Shown one piece after another: positions 7,302 to 16,969 of a DNA stretch of 64,000 nucleotides. Position 1 is the stretch's first letter; each line of letters starts with the position of its first letter. The DNA lies in the NCBI GenBank assembly GCA_023443455.1, contig JAEZUE010000058.1, positions 149,519-213,518 of the forward strand. Direction: 5' to 3'. The DNA comes from Verrucomicrobiota bacterium (GTDB lineage: Bacteria; Verrucomicrobiota; Verrucomicrobiia; Opitutales; Opitutaceae). Under the pieces are notes generated by a model. The model did no database searches, had not been told where the DNA came from, and worked only from the letters and a program-made list of their open reading frames with translations. A program made the translations under genes and the position numbers.

Positions 7302-8936
7302 CTACGGAAGGATCACCTGACGAAGCGCGCCATCCTGATGCGCGCGCAGCTGTTGACCCACCACCGAGGCGTTCAACACCGCGCCGGCCAGGCTGGTGTG
7401 CGTGTTCTCGTCGGCAAAGAGTTGCTCCACCATCTCGATACCAAACGACTCGTAGCGCCCGGCCACCAGATCGTTGAGATCGATGAACCCGACGCCCTCC
7501 TCGGCGGCGACCTGCTTCGCCCAGGCGGCATAACCGTCGAGCGTCGAACGGATCACCTTCGCACCGTCCCATTTCTTGCGCGGCACCGGCGAGCAAACGA
7601 TCGGGGTGACGCCGAGCGCCTTGGCCTCACGGATGTAACTACGCAGGTACCAGCCGTAGCTGTGCACGATCTCGTGCCGCTTGGTGATGAGATTGTCGAT
7701 CGCCTCGGTCTCCTCGCCCGTACCGCGAATGGTGCCACGGGCGCGGCGCTCGTCGTTGAGCGGTGAGGCGTCGTTGTGCCCGAACTGGATGAGGAGGAAA
7801 TCGCCCTTCCGCAGCAGCGTCTTCGCGCGGTCCCAGTGTCCCTGCGTGGTGAAGGTGCGGCTGCTCAGGCCACCGATCGCGCGATTCACGACATTGAACT
7901 TCGCGGTGTCGACAAACGCCGGCAGCGCGTCACCCCAGCCCCATTGACCACCCGCGCCGTCGCCGCCGCCGTTGCGCACGGTCGAGTCGCCGATGAGCAC
8001 GATGCTCGGCAACGCGGGATTCGCCGGCTCGGGCAGATTGAGCCAGCCGATCTCGTCCTTCACCACCGCCCGGCCCTTCTCGGAGAGGAGATCATCCCAG
8101 TTCGAGGGCTTCAGCCCCTTGAGACCGGCGATCACGCCGGCCGCGGTGAAGTCGGCGCCCTTCGCGTTGTTGTGCGTGTGGTCGCGACCGAACAACGCGG
8201 CGGTGCCCTCCGGCCCGAGCGCTTCGCACTGGTCGGCGAGGATCCGGGAGAGATCGACAAACGGGATACCGGCGTCCTTCGCGAGCCGCCGGCCCCACGC
8301 ACGGTAGGACCCCGAACCGCGTTCGATGTGGCCGTCCTTCCAGATATGGCGGACGGTGAGCGAGAGGAGGATCGGCTGCGCACCCTTGGCCTTCACGTCG
8401 GCGATCATCTTGCGGATGTACCAGCCGAAGGTGTGCACGACCTCGTGCTTCTTGGTGACGGCGTTGTCGATCTCGACACTCTCCTCTCCGAGACCGGGCA
8501 ACGAACCGCGGGCGCGCAACGGACGGGTCGAGCCGGGCGGCTCCTCGTTGATCGCGCCACCGTCGTTGTGACCGAACTGGATGAGCACGAAGTCGCCCGC
8601 CTTCACGTCGGCCAACATCTCGTCCCAGAGCCCTTCGGTGATGAAGGTGCGACTACTGCGTCCACCTCGGGCGCGATTGACGACATTGACCTTCGACAGG
8701 TCGAAATAGTCGGCGAAGGGCACGCCCCACCCCTGCTGCTCCTCGCCCTTGCCCTTCGCCGCGGTCGAATCGCCGGCGACGAAGACCGTCGGCAGATTCG
8801 GGTCGAGCGGGCGCGCGGTGGCGGCGGCATTCACCGCCAGATCCGGCGCCGGCGTCGCAGTCTGGGCCATCGCGAAAGCGCAACTGCCGAGAAAGATCAG
8901 GGACGAAACGAGGCGGAGCAGCTTGGGGCTAATCAT
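7302..8936 (-). CDS. Tandem two-domain rhamnogalacturonan acetylesterase (CE12, SGNH)
   Basis: The protein (544 residues from ATG 8936, signal peptide to 'FAMAQ') carries two complete SGNH/CE12 modules. Module 1 has GDST at 55-58, 'GGRSSRTF' at 91-98, GHND at 122-125 and DHTH at 252-255. Module 2 repeats these as GDST 316-319, 'GGLSSRTF' 355-362, GHND 386-389 and 'ENTH' 510-513, where Glu stands at the position of the usual catalytic Asp. CE12 enzymes remove acetyl groups from rhamnogalacturonan I, opening it to lyases and GH105 hydrolases, and GH105 is present nearby. Most family members have a single module, so this is an internal gene duplication. An earlier in-frame ATG at 9008 lies in REP sequence and is rejected. 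Confidence 0.88.
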   Translation of the reverse strand: MISPKLLRLVSSLIFLGSCAFAMAQTATPAPDLAVNAAATARPLDPNLPTVFVAGDSTAAKGKGEEQQGWGVPFADYFDLSKVNVVNRARGGRSSRTFITEGLWDEMLADVKAGDFVLIQFGHNDGGAINEEPPGSTRPLRARGSLPGLGEESVEIDNAVTKKHEVVHTFGWYIRKMIADVKAKGAQPILLSLTVRHIWKDGHIERGSGSYRAWGRRLAKDAGIPFVDLSRILADQCEALGPEGTAALFGRDHTHNNAKGADFTAAGVIAGLKGLKPSNWDDLLSEKGRAVVKDEIGWLNLPEPANPALPSIVLIGDSTVRNGGGDGAGGQWGWGDALPAFVDTAKFNVVNRAIGGLSSRTFTTQGHWDRAKTLLRKGDFLLIQFGHNDASPLNDERRARGTIRGTGEETEAIDNLITKRHEIVHSYGWYLRSYIREAKALGVTPIVCSPVPRKKWDGAKVIRSTLDGYAAWAKQVAAEEGVGFIDLNDLVAGRYESFGIEMVEQLFADENTHTSLAGAVLNASVVGQQLRAHQDGALRQVILP

Positions 8937-8974
8937 GGGATTGGAGCGAGAAACAGGGTTGCGGGGCGTTTGTG

Positions 8975-9040
8975 GTAGCGAAGGTCGCCAGGACCTTCGG
9001 CATGCCATCAGGTGCCGATAGACTTGGCGGCTTTCGCTAC
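8975..9040. repeat. Inverted pair of REP hairpins
   Basis: A plus-oriented copy with GTAG foot (8975-9001) and a minus copy ending in GCTAC (9014-9040) face each other between the GH43-like and CE12 genes. They belong to the family that flanks the RAYT gene. Confidence 0.75.
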
Positions 9041-9103
9041 GGCGGATCGGGCTGCGGCCCCTTCGATGTCCATGCCCGCTCCGTTGGTGTGCATTGGTGT
9101 TCG

Positions 9104-10105
9104 TTAGTGGTTTCCAACGCTTGGACCAGTCGCCGCCGTCGCCGCGAGCAGCGCATCGATCACCGATCTCGGCACCTCGATCATGGTGCCGTGCCGCACG
9201 CCCGGCGGGAGTGAAATCTCGGAGGTGATGTCCTCCCAGTGCACCAGATCGGTCGAGCGCAACGCGCCGTAGTGCTTTTCCCGGTAGACGTCGAAATACA
9301 CGACAGTGGCGTCGCCGACGCGGATCGCCGTGGGCCCCTCAACCCAATCGCGGGAGAACGGCGACGAAAACTCGCGCCATGGCCCCTCGGGGTCGTCGGC
9401 GACCGCGATGCGCAGATGTTTCTTCGGCGGATTCACCGTCTCGTCCTTCACCACCAAGCGGCACCGGCCGTCGCTGCCGGGCAGCGGGGCAGCATCGATC
9501 ACGCTGAAGCCGGGTTCGCAGAACAGGCGCGTCGGCTCGAAGGTTTTCCAGTCGCTCGTCGTGGTGGCGTAGATGCGGTGGTTGAGCGCATCCTCGGAGC
9601 TGCCCGCGGTCTCGGGAAAGGCGCCGGGAAGGGTCGAGGCCCAGTACATCAAGAACCGCGCGCGGCCCGCATCCCACACCAGCTCGGGGGCCCAGCTGTT
9701 CCGCGCCGTGGGTTCGTGCTCCATCACCGGGATGGCCTGCTGCTCGGACCAATGGAGGAAATCGCGGGTCGACGCGTGCCCGATCACCCGATCCCACCAG
9801 CCGGAGGTCCACACCATGTGGTAGGTGCCGTCGGGTCCGAGCGCGACGGAGGGATCGCGCATGAGGCGGTCCTTCCCCACCTCGGGTTTGAGAAAACTCA
9901 CGCCGCCGCCGAGCGCCTCCCAACGATATCCATCCTCGCTCCACGCGAGATGCAGCCCGTCGGCGCCATTGCCAGTGAAGTAGGTGAAGAGGTAGGCCGT
10001 ATCCGCGGCGGGGACCGACAACACGCCGGCACCGGCGACGAACAGCGGGGCGAGCAAACGGCGGAGGAATCGGGTTATGGGCATGGGGAATGGGAATGCG
10101 ATCAT
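9104..10105 (-). CDS. GH43-like five-bladed propeller glycosidase, secreted
   Basis: The 333-residue product has an N-terminal signal peptide and repeated short blades typical of GH43/GH62/GH117-type propellers: 'RLMRDPSVALGPDGTYHMVW', 'HASTRDFLHWSEQ', 'NSWAPELVWDAGRARFLMYW', 'VEGPTAIRVGDATVVYFD'. 'RDPS' and 'WAPE' are the usual surroundings of the catalytic base and the structural Glu; 'VEGP' is the usual site of the general acid. GH43 enzymes release arabinose, xylose or galactose from side chains, which would fit rhamnogalacturonan debranching beside CE12. Start choice between ATG 10105 and ATG 10084 is open; neither has a clear ribosome binding site. The exact activity is not predictable from motifs. 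Confidence 0.75.
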   Translation of the reverse strand: MIAFPFPMPITRFLRRLLAPLFVAGAGVLSVPAADTAYLFTYFTGNGADGLHLAWSEDGYRWEALGGGVSFLKPEVGKDRLMRDPSVALGPDGTYHMVWTSGWWDRVIGHASTRDFLHWSEQQAIPVMEHEPTARNSWAPELVWDAGRARFLMYWASTLPGAFPETAGSSEDALNHRIYATTTSDWKTFEPTRLFCEPGFSVIDAAPLPGSDGRCRLVVKDETVNPPKKHLRIAVADDPEGPWREFSSPFSRDWVEGPTAIRVGDATVVYFDVYREKHYGALRSTDLVHWEDITSEISLPPGVRHGTMIEVPRSVIDALLAATAATGPSVGNH

Positions 10106-10133
10106 GGGCCCAACGACCGACCCGCCTTTCAGT

Positions 10134-10190
10134 GTAGGAGCCTGCTTGCAGGCGATCCGGGCCCAGAATCGCCTGCAAGCAGGCTCCTAC
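10134..10190. repeat. Perfect inverted REP pair (BIME), 23-bp arms
   Basis: Arms 10134-10156 and 10168-10190 are exact reverse complements; both outer ends read GTAG. Each arm is itself a hairpin around GCCTGC TT GCAGGC. The loop is 11 bases. The element lies between the symporter stop and the GH43-like start, so transcripts crossing it could fold into a long stem. Confidence 0.9.
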
Positions 10191-10209
10191 GTTCGGAAGC
10201 AGGATCGGA

Positions 10210-12240
10210 TCAGCCGCTCGCCGCCCACTTGAGCAACAGCACGAAGATGCCGACGATCGAGAACGAGACCGCGCAGCAGGCGAGGAAGCCGATGGTGTCG
10301 ACCTTGTCCCATTTGCAAAACTCCCAGTTGGACCACGGGAGCAGCTTGGTGTGGTCGAAGCGGGTCGGATTCTTGCGGGTCTGCTCCATGGCGAGCTCCT
10401 CGAGCTCGGGCGTGTCGCCCACCGGCGTCTTCATCTTGCCGTAGAACTGGAGCACGCGGTCCTTATCCGTGCGCGGGGTGAACCAGCTGACGAGCATGAG
10501 CACGGCGAAGGGGAAGAGACCGTCGAAGAAGAACTGGGCGGTCATGCGCTGAGCGGGAGAGAGCGCGGCGACATCCAGGCCGACCTTGTTCATCAGCCAG
10601 CATTCGAAGTTGAAGCGGCCGCTGCCGACCAGCGGGCTGGAGAGGTCGTCGGCCTTTTCGTGCACCACGGAGGCGAAGTAGACGCCGGCGGGCTTGCCGG
10701 AGGGCGTGGGCGCCATCTCGGTGAGGGCCGGGCTGTGACTGAGCGCCGTGAACTTCGCGGCGGTCCACGGCACGATGAGGATGAAGATCGTCGAGAGAAC
10801 AACGCAGGACCAGACACCCTGCACCGTGAGGCGGCGCCAGAAATACGACAGGAGCACGCAAGCGCCGAAGGGGATGTTGACCGTGAGCACGATGTTCACG
10901 ATCGAGAGGAAGTCGCCCATCAGCCAGGCGGACATCGCGCCGAGCGCGAGCACCACGACGATGGTGCAGCGGGCGTAGAAGACGCCCTGCGCTTGGGAGA
11001 TGTCGGGCCAGATCTGGCGGTAGACATTGCGCACGAAGAGCGAGGAGATCGCGAGCGCCTTGGCCGCGAGAGTCGACATCGTGCCGGCGAGCACGCCGGC
11101 GAGCATCATGCCGATGAGGCCCGGACCGAGCAGCTTGTTCGAAAGCGTGCCCCAGGTGGAGTCGGGATCGGAAAGACCGCCGACGCCGAAGACCGCGATC
11201 GCAATCAACCCCGCAAAGGCCCAAAGGATGATCATGAAGCGCTTCAGGTAGGTACCGGAAACACCGCTACGGGCGGCCATTTCGTTCTTCGCCGAACCGC
11301 AGATGCCCATGTTGTGGCTCAGGCCGCCGTTCTGCACGATGCTGACCAACAGGATCGCGCACAGGCTGATCACGGAGAACTGGCCCGCATTGCCCGACCC
11401 GAAGAGGTCGAACATGTGTTTGGGCACCCGTTGCCCCAGTTGCGACCAGCCCCCGATGGCGTTGAGCCCGACCGGGATGAGGATGATCGAGAACGCGATG
11501 ATGAGCACGCTCTGCAAACCTTCGTTCACCGCCGCCGCGGACATGCCGCCGAGCACGATGTAGGTGCCGACCACCGCCGCGAAGACGACGTAGAAAAGAA
11601 CCTCCGGCAGCAGCGTGATATAGCTATGGAGCTCGCCGCGCTCGCTGCGGTCGCGCAACAGCGCGAGCTGCTCCTGATCGGCCGCGGAGAGCGCGCCGGC
11701 CGCGGCCTGCTTCTCGAGGGTCTTGAGCTGGGCGTAGCCCTCGACCGAGGCGCGATCCTCGGCGGTCCACTGCGCCTCCTGCTTCACGACCAGCGACGAG
11801 GCGATCTTGTAGGCGGTGACGTTGGCGAAACCGAGGAAGACGCAGGCGACCAGAATCTGGAAGACGGCGTAGAAGCGGGCCAGCTTGCGGCTGCCGAAAC
11901 GATCCTCGAAGAGATCGGAGACGGTGGTGAGGCGCGCACGGCGGAACCACACGTTCATGAACCAGAAATACGGATTCATGAAGACGGTCTGGAACGACAG
12001 CCACGAGCCGGGCGCCCCCTGCTGGTAGACGAAACTCGCGGTGCTGACCGCGCCGGAGGGTTCGGTGGCGTTGCCGAAATTGAGGAAGAACTGGTAGAGC
12101 TTGCCCAGTTTCCGGCCCGCCAGAAAGTAGCCGTCCTCCGAGGTATTGCCGCCCGACGCCCGCTTGCCGATGTAGACGACGGCCGCGAGGTAGGCGAAGA
12201 CGATCAGAATATCGAGGATATGGAGACTGCCGAATCGCAT
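10210..12240 (-). CDS. Sodium:solute symporter (SSS family)
   Basis: From ATG 12240 the protein has 676 residues with about a dozen hydrophobic segments, beginning 'LDILIVFAYLAAVVYIGKRA' and followed by the SSS hallmark 'DGYFLAGRKLGKLYQFFLNF'. It uses a Na+ gradient to bring a sugar or organic acid through the inner membrane. Its position in the pectin locus suggests import of a (unsaturated) galacturonate- or rhamnose-containing product. A soluble stretch near residues 195-225, rich in Glu, Gln and Ala, interrupts the membrane segments, as in other Verrucomicrobial members. An upstream ATG at 12342 would add 34 arginine/proline-rich residues without membrane character and is rejected. Confidence 0.9.
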   Translation of the reverse strand: MRFGSLHILDILIVFAYLAAVVYIGKRASGGNTSEDGYFLAGRKLGKLYQFFLNFGNATEPSGAVSTASFVYQQGAPGSWLSFQTVFMNPYFWFMNVWFRRARLTTVSDLFEDRFGSRKLARFYAVFQILVACVFLGFANVTAYKIASSLVVKQEAQWTAEDRASVEGYAQLKTLEKQAAAGALSAADQEQLALLRDRSERGELHSYITLLPEVLFYVVFAAVVGTYIVLGGMSAAAVNEGLQSVLIIAFSIILIPVGLNAIGGWSQLGQRVPKHMFDLFGSGNAGQFSVISLCAILLVSIVQNGGLSHNMGICGSAKNEMAARSGVSGTYLKRFMIILWAFAGLIAIAVFGVGGLSDPDSTWGTLSNKLLGPGLIGMMLAGVLAGTMSTLAAKALAISSLFVRNVYRQIWPDISQAQGVFYARCTIVVVLALGAMSAWLMGDFLSIVNIVLTVNIPFGACVLLSYFWRRLTVQGVWSCVVLSTIFILIVPWTAAKFTALSHSPALTEMAPTPSGKPAGVYFASVVHEKADDLSSPLVGSGRFNFECWLMNKVGLDVAALSPAQRMTAQFFFDGLFPFAVLMLVSWFTPRTDKDRVLQFYGKMKTPVGDTPELEELAMEQTRKNPTRFDHTKLLPWSNWEFCKWDKVDTIGFLACCAVSFSIVGIFVLLLKWAASG

Positions 12241-13195
12241 GGGGTGTATGGGAAAGTCGTGGGGAGGGATGCGTGGTTTCCATGCGCGTGGGGCGCACGT
12301 CCGAGTAGGCAAACAAAGAGCGGAACAACCCCGCCGGTTCAACCCCGCGCCTCCACGAGGAGCGTCGGACAGTTCGCGGGTGCGGGGCCGTGCCGCGGAG
12401 GCAAACCCCGGCCGGATTGTCCCTGTTCCCGTACGGCAGCAAGAAAACGTCCGACCACGGCGGGGCGAAGCGGTACACCGCGAGGCTGCGCCTTCGGGCG
12501 GCGGCGATGCTCACCGGGCGCTCCGGTCCCGAGCGCCCGTCCTGACGCGGGCGGAGGCACCGTCCTGCTCGCGGCCGAGGCCCATCACGTCCCCCGCAAC
12601 GCGAGAGTCTCCTGAATCCGGACACGAGTTCCGCCCCGACCGCAGGCACCCTGACCGACCCGCCGCCGGAGGGGGGCCATGCCGACAGGGCATGGCGCAT
12701 GGAAGATACCCATCAACGCCTCGCCCTTCGTCCTTGCCCCTTCGCGATCAGCAAGAATCCGAGATTCGTGGCCGTATCATGCGCGGTCGGGTCCAGTTTC
12801 GTCTCGTTTCGTTTCGCCCCTTCGCCCCCGGACCGCTCGGGCCACCATGGCTTCGGCTGACTCCTGCCGGCGCTTCGCGTCATGTATCCACGAAGCTCGC
12901 CCCTGCGGGCATGCCGCCAGATCTCCCCCGGCATCACGCCTATACCTGCCGCATGGACACACGCAGCCCGCGGACAGATTTTGGGCTCCGGGGTGAGTGG
13001 ACTCCTCACCCGCTGGCTATGCCTTTACGGTTCTTGTTCATCAGACCAGCGCTTTGCCATGGACATCCTTCCCGCCGGAGCTCGCGAGCCGCGCAGTTGC
13101 CCGTCGGCCCGACCTTCCCTCTGCCGGGCGGTCAACGGACTTGTATTTGCTTCTCATACTCACTGTCAGGCAGGTGCGCCCTGCCGGGCGCACCC
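12241..13195. other. About 1 kb without a recognisable gene
   Basis: I find no gene supported by motifs here; the open frames are high-GC frames without domain signals. Two perfect short hairpins stand out: GCCATGCC/GGCATGGC at 12676-12696 and GTGCGCCC/GGGCGCAC at 13174-13193. The stretch between the symporter start and the next receptor terminator probably contains the promoter of the minus-strand symporter-GH43-CE12 group. Confidence 0.5.
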
Positions 13196-13227
13196 CAAAA
13201 AAGAGCCCCCTCGCTAGGAGGGGGCTC
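13196..13227 (-). terminator. Rho-independent terminator after the large TonB receptor
   Basis: The arms GAGGGGGCTC and GAGCCCCCTC (13203-13227) are exact complements around a 5-base loop, and on the minus strand the hairpin is followed by a run of T (13196-13202). It lies about 40 bases after the receptor stop. Confidence 0.92.
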
Positions 13228-13264
13228 AGGAAGCTATCGCTGTTCTTGGATCGGACCGGTCGAC

Positions 13265-16200
13265 TTAGAAGTCGAAGGTGGTCGTCAGTTTGAACAGACG
13301 GGAATCGATGATGCGGTAGGCGTACGGCGAACCGTCATAGTTCACCGCGGTCACACGCAGCCCACCGTTCTCGAAGACATTATCGACGTTCAGCTGGATC
13401 TTCATGTTGACCTTGTCCTTGAGGATCTTGGTCGAATACGAGACCCAGAGATCGGTGTACCAGTTGGCATCGTCGTAGATCGGCTTGGTGATATCCGACA
13501 CGTCCAGCTTGGTGCCATTGGCGCCGGAAGCCTTGCCGAAGTAACCGATCACGGCCTTGTCTTCCCAGCGCTGGCTGCCACCGAAGCCGAAGCCGGCGAG
13601 CTTCCCGGTGCTGATCACGTAGTTGGTCATGTATGACCAACGATACTTGCGCTGACCGGGAGCGCTCTGCCCATCGAGATCGCGGTAGTATTGGTACTGC
13701 GGCAGCACGACACCGTTGTAGTACAACTGAGCGTTGTAGTACCCATCCACCTGATCGAGCGCGATATTGGTGTTGTAGCCATAGCTCGACCAGAAGGTCG
13801 ACAGGTTCACCTCGCGACCGCTGAAGGACAAGTACGGCGACGCATACTGCTGATACTGCGGCAGCAGGTAGTCCGAGGCCTTGGCGTTGTCCCACGTGTC
13901 GGCGCGGTAGGCGTACCAGGCGTCAAACTCCTTCAGAACGTCGGAGTACTTGGTATCCTGCTTGCCGGCGGTCAGACGCATCGTCCAGCCCGGCGTCGGG
14001 TTGTAGTTGAGCTGAAGCTCGACACCCTTCGCCTCGGCCGAACGGGTCGCGTAGATGTTGCCCTTGAGATCACCGTAATAGGTGTACGGCATGCCCCAGA
14101 TCGCCGCCGCCGCGTCCTTGACCTGCTGTTCCACGGCGGGCTCCAGATTGGTGCCGAATCCTTCCGCGGTCGGGTCCATGCCCATGTTGATCATAGCGAT
14201 GGTACGGGCCCAGTTCTGGAAGAGCGTGGTGTCGACGTTGCTGTTCAGGCGGCTGATCGACGTACCCGGGTTCGTCAACTCGTTCTCGTTGGTGCCCTTG
14301 AACCAGGTCACGCGTGCGAAGAACTTGTTGTCGAAGAGCGAGAACTGGAAACCATAGTCCTCGCCGTTGCCCACCGGCTTCGGCAGCGTGACACCGAAGG
14401 CATCAACATACGAACCGGCCGGAGCATTGAAGTTGTCCGACTTGTTGTAGCTGACGCCGAAGTCACGGACGAACTGCCAGAACGGGTTGCCCGAGTTGGC
14501 CCGGCGCTCGATGCCGCTCCAGCCGAGGAACGGCTTGAAGACACCGCCCATGGTCTTGGTCGTGCCGTTGATGCGGCTCCACTCGTTCCAGCGCTTGAAG
14601 ACCGTGTCGTATTGGTAAACGCCGTCGACCCACTTCTCGGGGTTGGTCATCGCGGGGACCGTGGTTCCGTCATCAAACGTGAGGACACCGTTGTTCGTCA
14701 GGCGCGCACGATTCTCGTCACGGCGCACACCGAAGGTGGTGACCAACCGGTTGTTCCAGAGATAGCTGGTGATACCCGCGCTCTTGGAATCAAGAATGCG
14801 CTGGCTCCGGCCCGTGCCGCCGTCGAACACGTTGAACGCGGTGGTCATGTTCAAGGTCTTGAACGAGTCCGTCGCGTAATCCATCACCGAGATGTCGCCG
14901 GTGTAGTTGAGGTAGTTCCACTCTCCGGACGAACGAGTGACCGTACCGATCGGATCGTCCTCCCCGGCCAGATAGAACATGCGGCGGAACGCGGTGGTCT
15001 GGTAGTTCCAGCCCGTGGCCGAACCGTCGGAGTTCGCGTTCTGGTTTGCCCCGTAGCGATACATGCCCTCGGGGGTGGAACTGCCGAGGTATTCCAGACG
15101 CTTGCGGAAGTTCGTGGAGACCGTCTCGTCACGCGACCAGAGGCCGAGGATCTGATGGCGACCGAACCACTTGGTCCAGTTCTTGTTCTTCGTGAAATCC
15201 GGCGTGTAGGCCAACATCGCGCGGTAGCTGTTGGCGTCGATCTCGGTGTTCCACTGGTCGGCATCCTGATCCAGCAAGTACGGCTTGCCGTACATGGTGT
15301 TCACCGAGCCGTCCGGCAGGTAGAGGTTCGGATCGACGAACAGCGTCGCGACGTTGAGCTGCGCCACCGTGTAGTTCGTCGTCGAGACATAGTCCTGACG
15401 GAACCAACCGGCGGTGAAGTACAGATTGTCGAGGATCTTCTGCTCCAAGTCGACGTTGTACGTCATGTTCTTGGCATCGCCGAAGTTCATCTGGTTGATG
15501 TTCACCTTCTCCCAGTCGTAGATCGACTTGTCGGTGACACCGGGGAACTTGTACGAGGCCAGAGTGCTCGGGATCGCGTTGGCGAAGTTGCCCGCCTCCC
15601 AGAAATAACGGTTCCAAGTCTGGCTGCCGAGGCTGCTCGCGAAGATGTCGGCCTTCGGCGCGTAGAGAGGGGCATTCGCCGCCGGATTCGTGGCCGTACC
15701 CCAAGTATCACGATACTGATACAGGTAGGTCGGCTGGAACCAGCTGAGCAACTCGCCACCCGAGATCTGCTGCACGGTTCGATTCCGGAACTGGCTCCCG
15801 GTCGAGAACCCGGGCACGTACATGATCGAGTTCGCGTTGCTGATCGCCGTCTCGCCAAAGATCGTGACGCCGTTGTAGGTGTTGTTGGCGGCATCCCATT
15901 TGGACGCGTCGAAGTTGGGCAGGGCGAAGACGAAATCGCGCACCTTCTGCGCCTCCGGATTGCCGGCTTCGGCGACGAAGACCGCCTTCACCGCCCCGTT
16001 GGCGGAGATTTGGCCGGTGAGCGCATTGTAGGTCGGCGATCCGGCGTCCTTCCACTCGGTGATGAAGTCGCGCGGAGTGAGGGTGTTCGGACGACGGTTG
16101 TTGTTCTTGTACCACTCGACATTGGCGCGGATCGTGGTGCCCGCGAAGGGCTTCACCGTGATCGCACCGTACATGCGCTTGGTGTTGTCGTACGACGGGC

Positions 16201-16969
16201 GGCGTTCGAAACGACGCTCGTCGGCGAGGTAGGCGCCGTAGATGGCCAGCTTGTCCTTGATCAGCGCGCGATTGAAAGAGAACGAGCCGCGCATCGAGCC
16301 CTCGCTGTCGAAGCGGAATCCGAGCTTGTTGAAGTCCTGGGTGAGCAACGCGCTCTGGGTGCTCAGATTCACGATACCCGCCGGGCTGCCCATGCCGAAG
16401 AGCATGGAGTTCGGGCCGCGGTTGATTTCGACGGTCTGCAGATTGTACGAGTCGGCCGGAATCTGGGAGATCGACGGATAGTAGTTGATCGCCGTCGTCG
16501 GTGAGCCGAGACCGCGGACGCGGTTGGCGGTGGCGTTGGTGTAGAGCGATCCACTACCGATGAACGCACCGGCGTTGACGTCGACCACACCGTCGCTGCG
16601 AAGCGATCCTTGGGCCGGAGTGTAGGTCAGCGAACCCTCCGTGTTGATCTCGTAACGGAAGATGTCGTTGATGTCGGTCGAGGCCGTGTCCTCCATCAAC
16701 TGCTTCGTGATGACCGAGATCGACGGAGCGAGATCCGAGATCTTGGTGTTGAGGCGGCTACCGGCGAGAGTGTTCTCGGCGTAGTAACCGTGGTCTTTTT
16801 CGGCATCGACGACGAACGGGGAAAGGACGACGACGTCCTCCTCCGATACCTCGGCAGGAGCCGCCGGTGCGGCCTCCTGGGCGAACGCCGGCGCAGTAGC
16901 GAGCAATGCGAGCATCGAAACCGGAAGGTATCGACTGCCCGCACGAGTCTTAGGCTTTTGCAGGGTCAT
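13265..16969 (-). CDS. Very large TonB-dependent receptor (Verrucomicrobial type)
   Basis: This 1234-residue receptor has a signal peptide ending 'APAFAQ', a short negatively charged linker, and the N-terminal motif 'VVVLSPFVVDAEKDHGYYAE' followed by 'NTLAGSRL', which is common in Opitutaceae receptors and occupies the place of a TonB box. The plug follows ('SDLAPSISVITKQLMEDTAS', 'RGLGSPTTAINYYPS', 'VEINRGPNSMLFGMGSPAGI'). The barrel ends in 'RLFKLTTTFDF' with terminal Phe. It is 400 residues longer than the other receptor in the window, with long extracellular loops rich in Asn, Tyr and Trp that suggest a carbohydrate ligand. It is divergent from the esterase-GH105 pair. A strong terminator follows it. 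Confidence 0.92.
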   Translation of the reverse strand: MTLQKPKTRAGSRYLPVSMLALLATAPAFAQEAAPAAPAEVSEEDVVVLSPFVVDAEKDHGYYAENTLAGSRLNTKISDLAPSISVITKQLMEDTASTDINDIFRYEINTEGSLTYTPAQGSLRSDGVVDVNAGAFIGSGSLYTNATANRVRGLGSPTTAINYYPSISQIPADSYNLQTVEINRGPNSMLFGMGSPAGIVNLSTQSALLTQDFNKLGFRFDSEGSMRGSFSFNRALIKDKLAIYGAYLADERRFERRPSYDNTKRMYGAITVKPFAGTTIRANVEWYKNNNRRPNTLTPRDFITEWKDAGSPTYNALTGQISANGAVKAVFVAEAGNPEAQKVRDFVFALPNFDASKWDAANNTYNGVTIFGETAISNANSIMYVPGFSTGSQFRNRTVQQISGGELLSWFQPTYLYQYRDTWGTATNPAANAPLYAPKADIFASSLGSQTWNRYFWEAGNFANAIPSTLASYKFPGVTDKSIYDWEKVNINQMNFGDAKNMTYNVDLEQKILDNLYFTAGWFRQDYVSTTNYTVAQLNVATLFVDPNLYLPDGSVNTMYGKPYLLDQDADQWNTEIDANSYRAMLAYTPDFTKNKNWTKWFGRHQILGLWSRDETVSTNFRKRLEYLGSSTPEGMYRYGANQNANSDGSATGWNYQTTAFRRMFYLAGEDDPIGTVTRSSGEWNYLNYTGDISVMDYATDSFKTLNMTTAFNVFDGGTGRSQRILDSKSAGITSYLWNNRLVTTFGVRRDENRARLTNNGVLTFDDGTTVPAMTNPEKWVDGVYQYDTVFKRWNEWSRINGTTKTMGGVFKPFLGWSGIERRANSGNPFWQFVRDFGVSYNKSDNFNAPAGSYVDAFGVTLPKPVGNGEDYGFQFSLFDNKFFARVTWFKGTNENELTNPGTSISRLNSNVDTTLFQNWARTIAMINMGMDPTAEGFGTNLEPAVEQQVKDAAAAIWGMPYTYYGDLKGNIYATRSAEAKGVELQLNYNPTPGWTMRLTAGKQDTKYSDVLKEFDAWYAYRADTWDNAKASDYLLPQYQQYASPYLSFSGREVNLSTFWSSYGYNTNIALDQVDGYYNAQLYYNGVVLPQYQYYRDLDGQSAPGQRKYRWSYMTNYVISTGKLAGFGFGGSQRWEDKAVIGYFGKASGANGTKLDVSDITKPIYDDANWYTDLWVSYSTKILKDKVNMKIQLNVDNVFENGGLRVTAVNYDGSPYAYRIIDSRLFKLTTTFDF

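Noticed and set aside
10351..12615. Very long plus-strand open frame opposite the symporter gene
   Set aside because: It is a mirror of the codon structure of the real minus-strand gene at high GC, with no domain and extreme Glu/Arg/His content.
12770..13160. rRNA or tRNA genes in the gene-free stretch
   Set aside because: No conserved rRNA blocks, no T-arm or anticodon-arm structure could be built.
13691..16504. Very long plus-strand open frame opposite the large TonB receptor
   Set aside because: Antisense shadow of the receptor gene; composition is skewed and no motifs are found.
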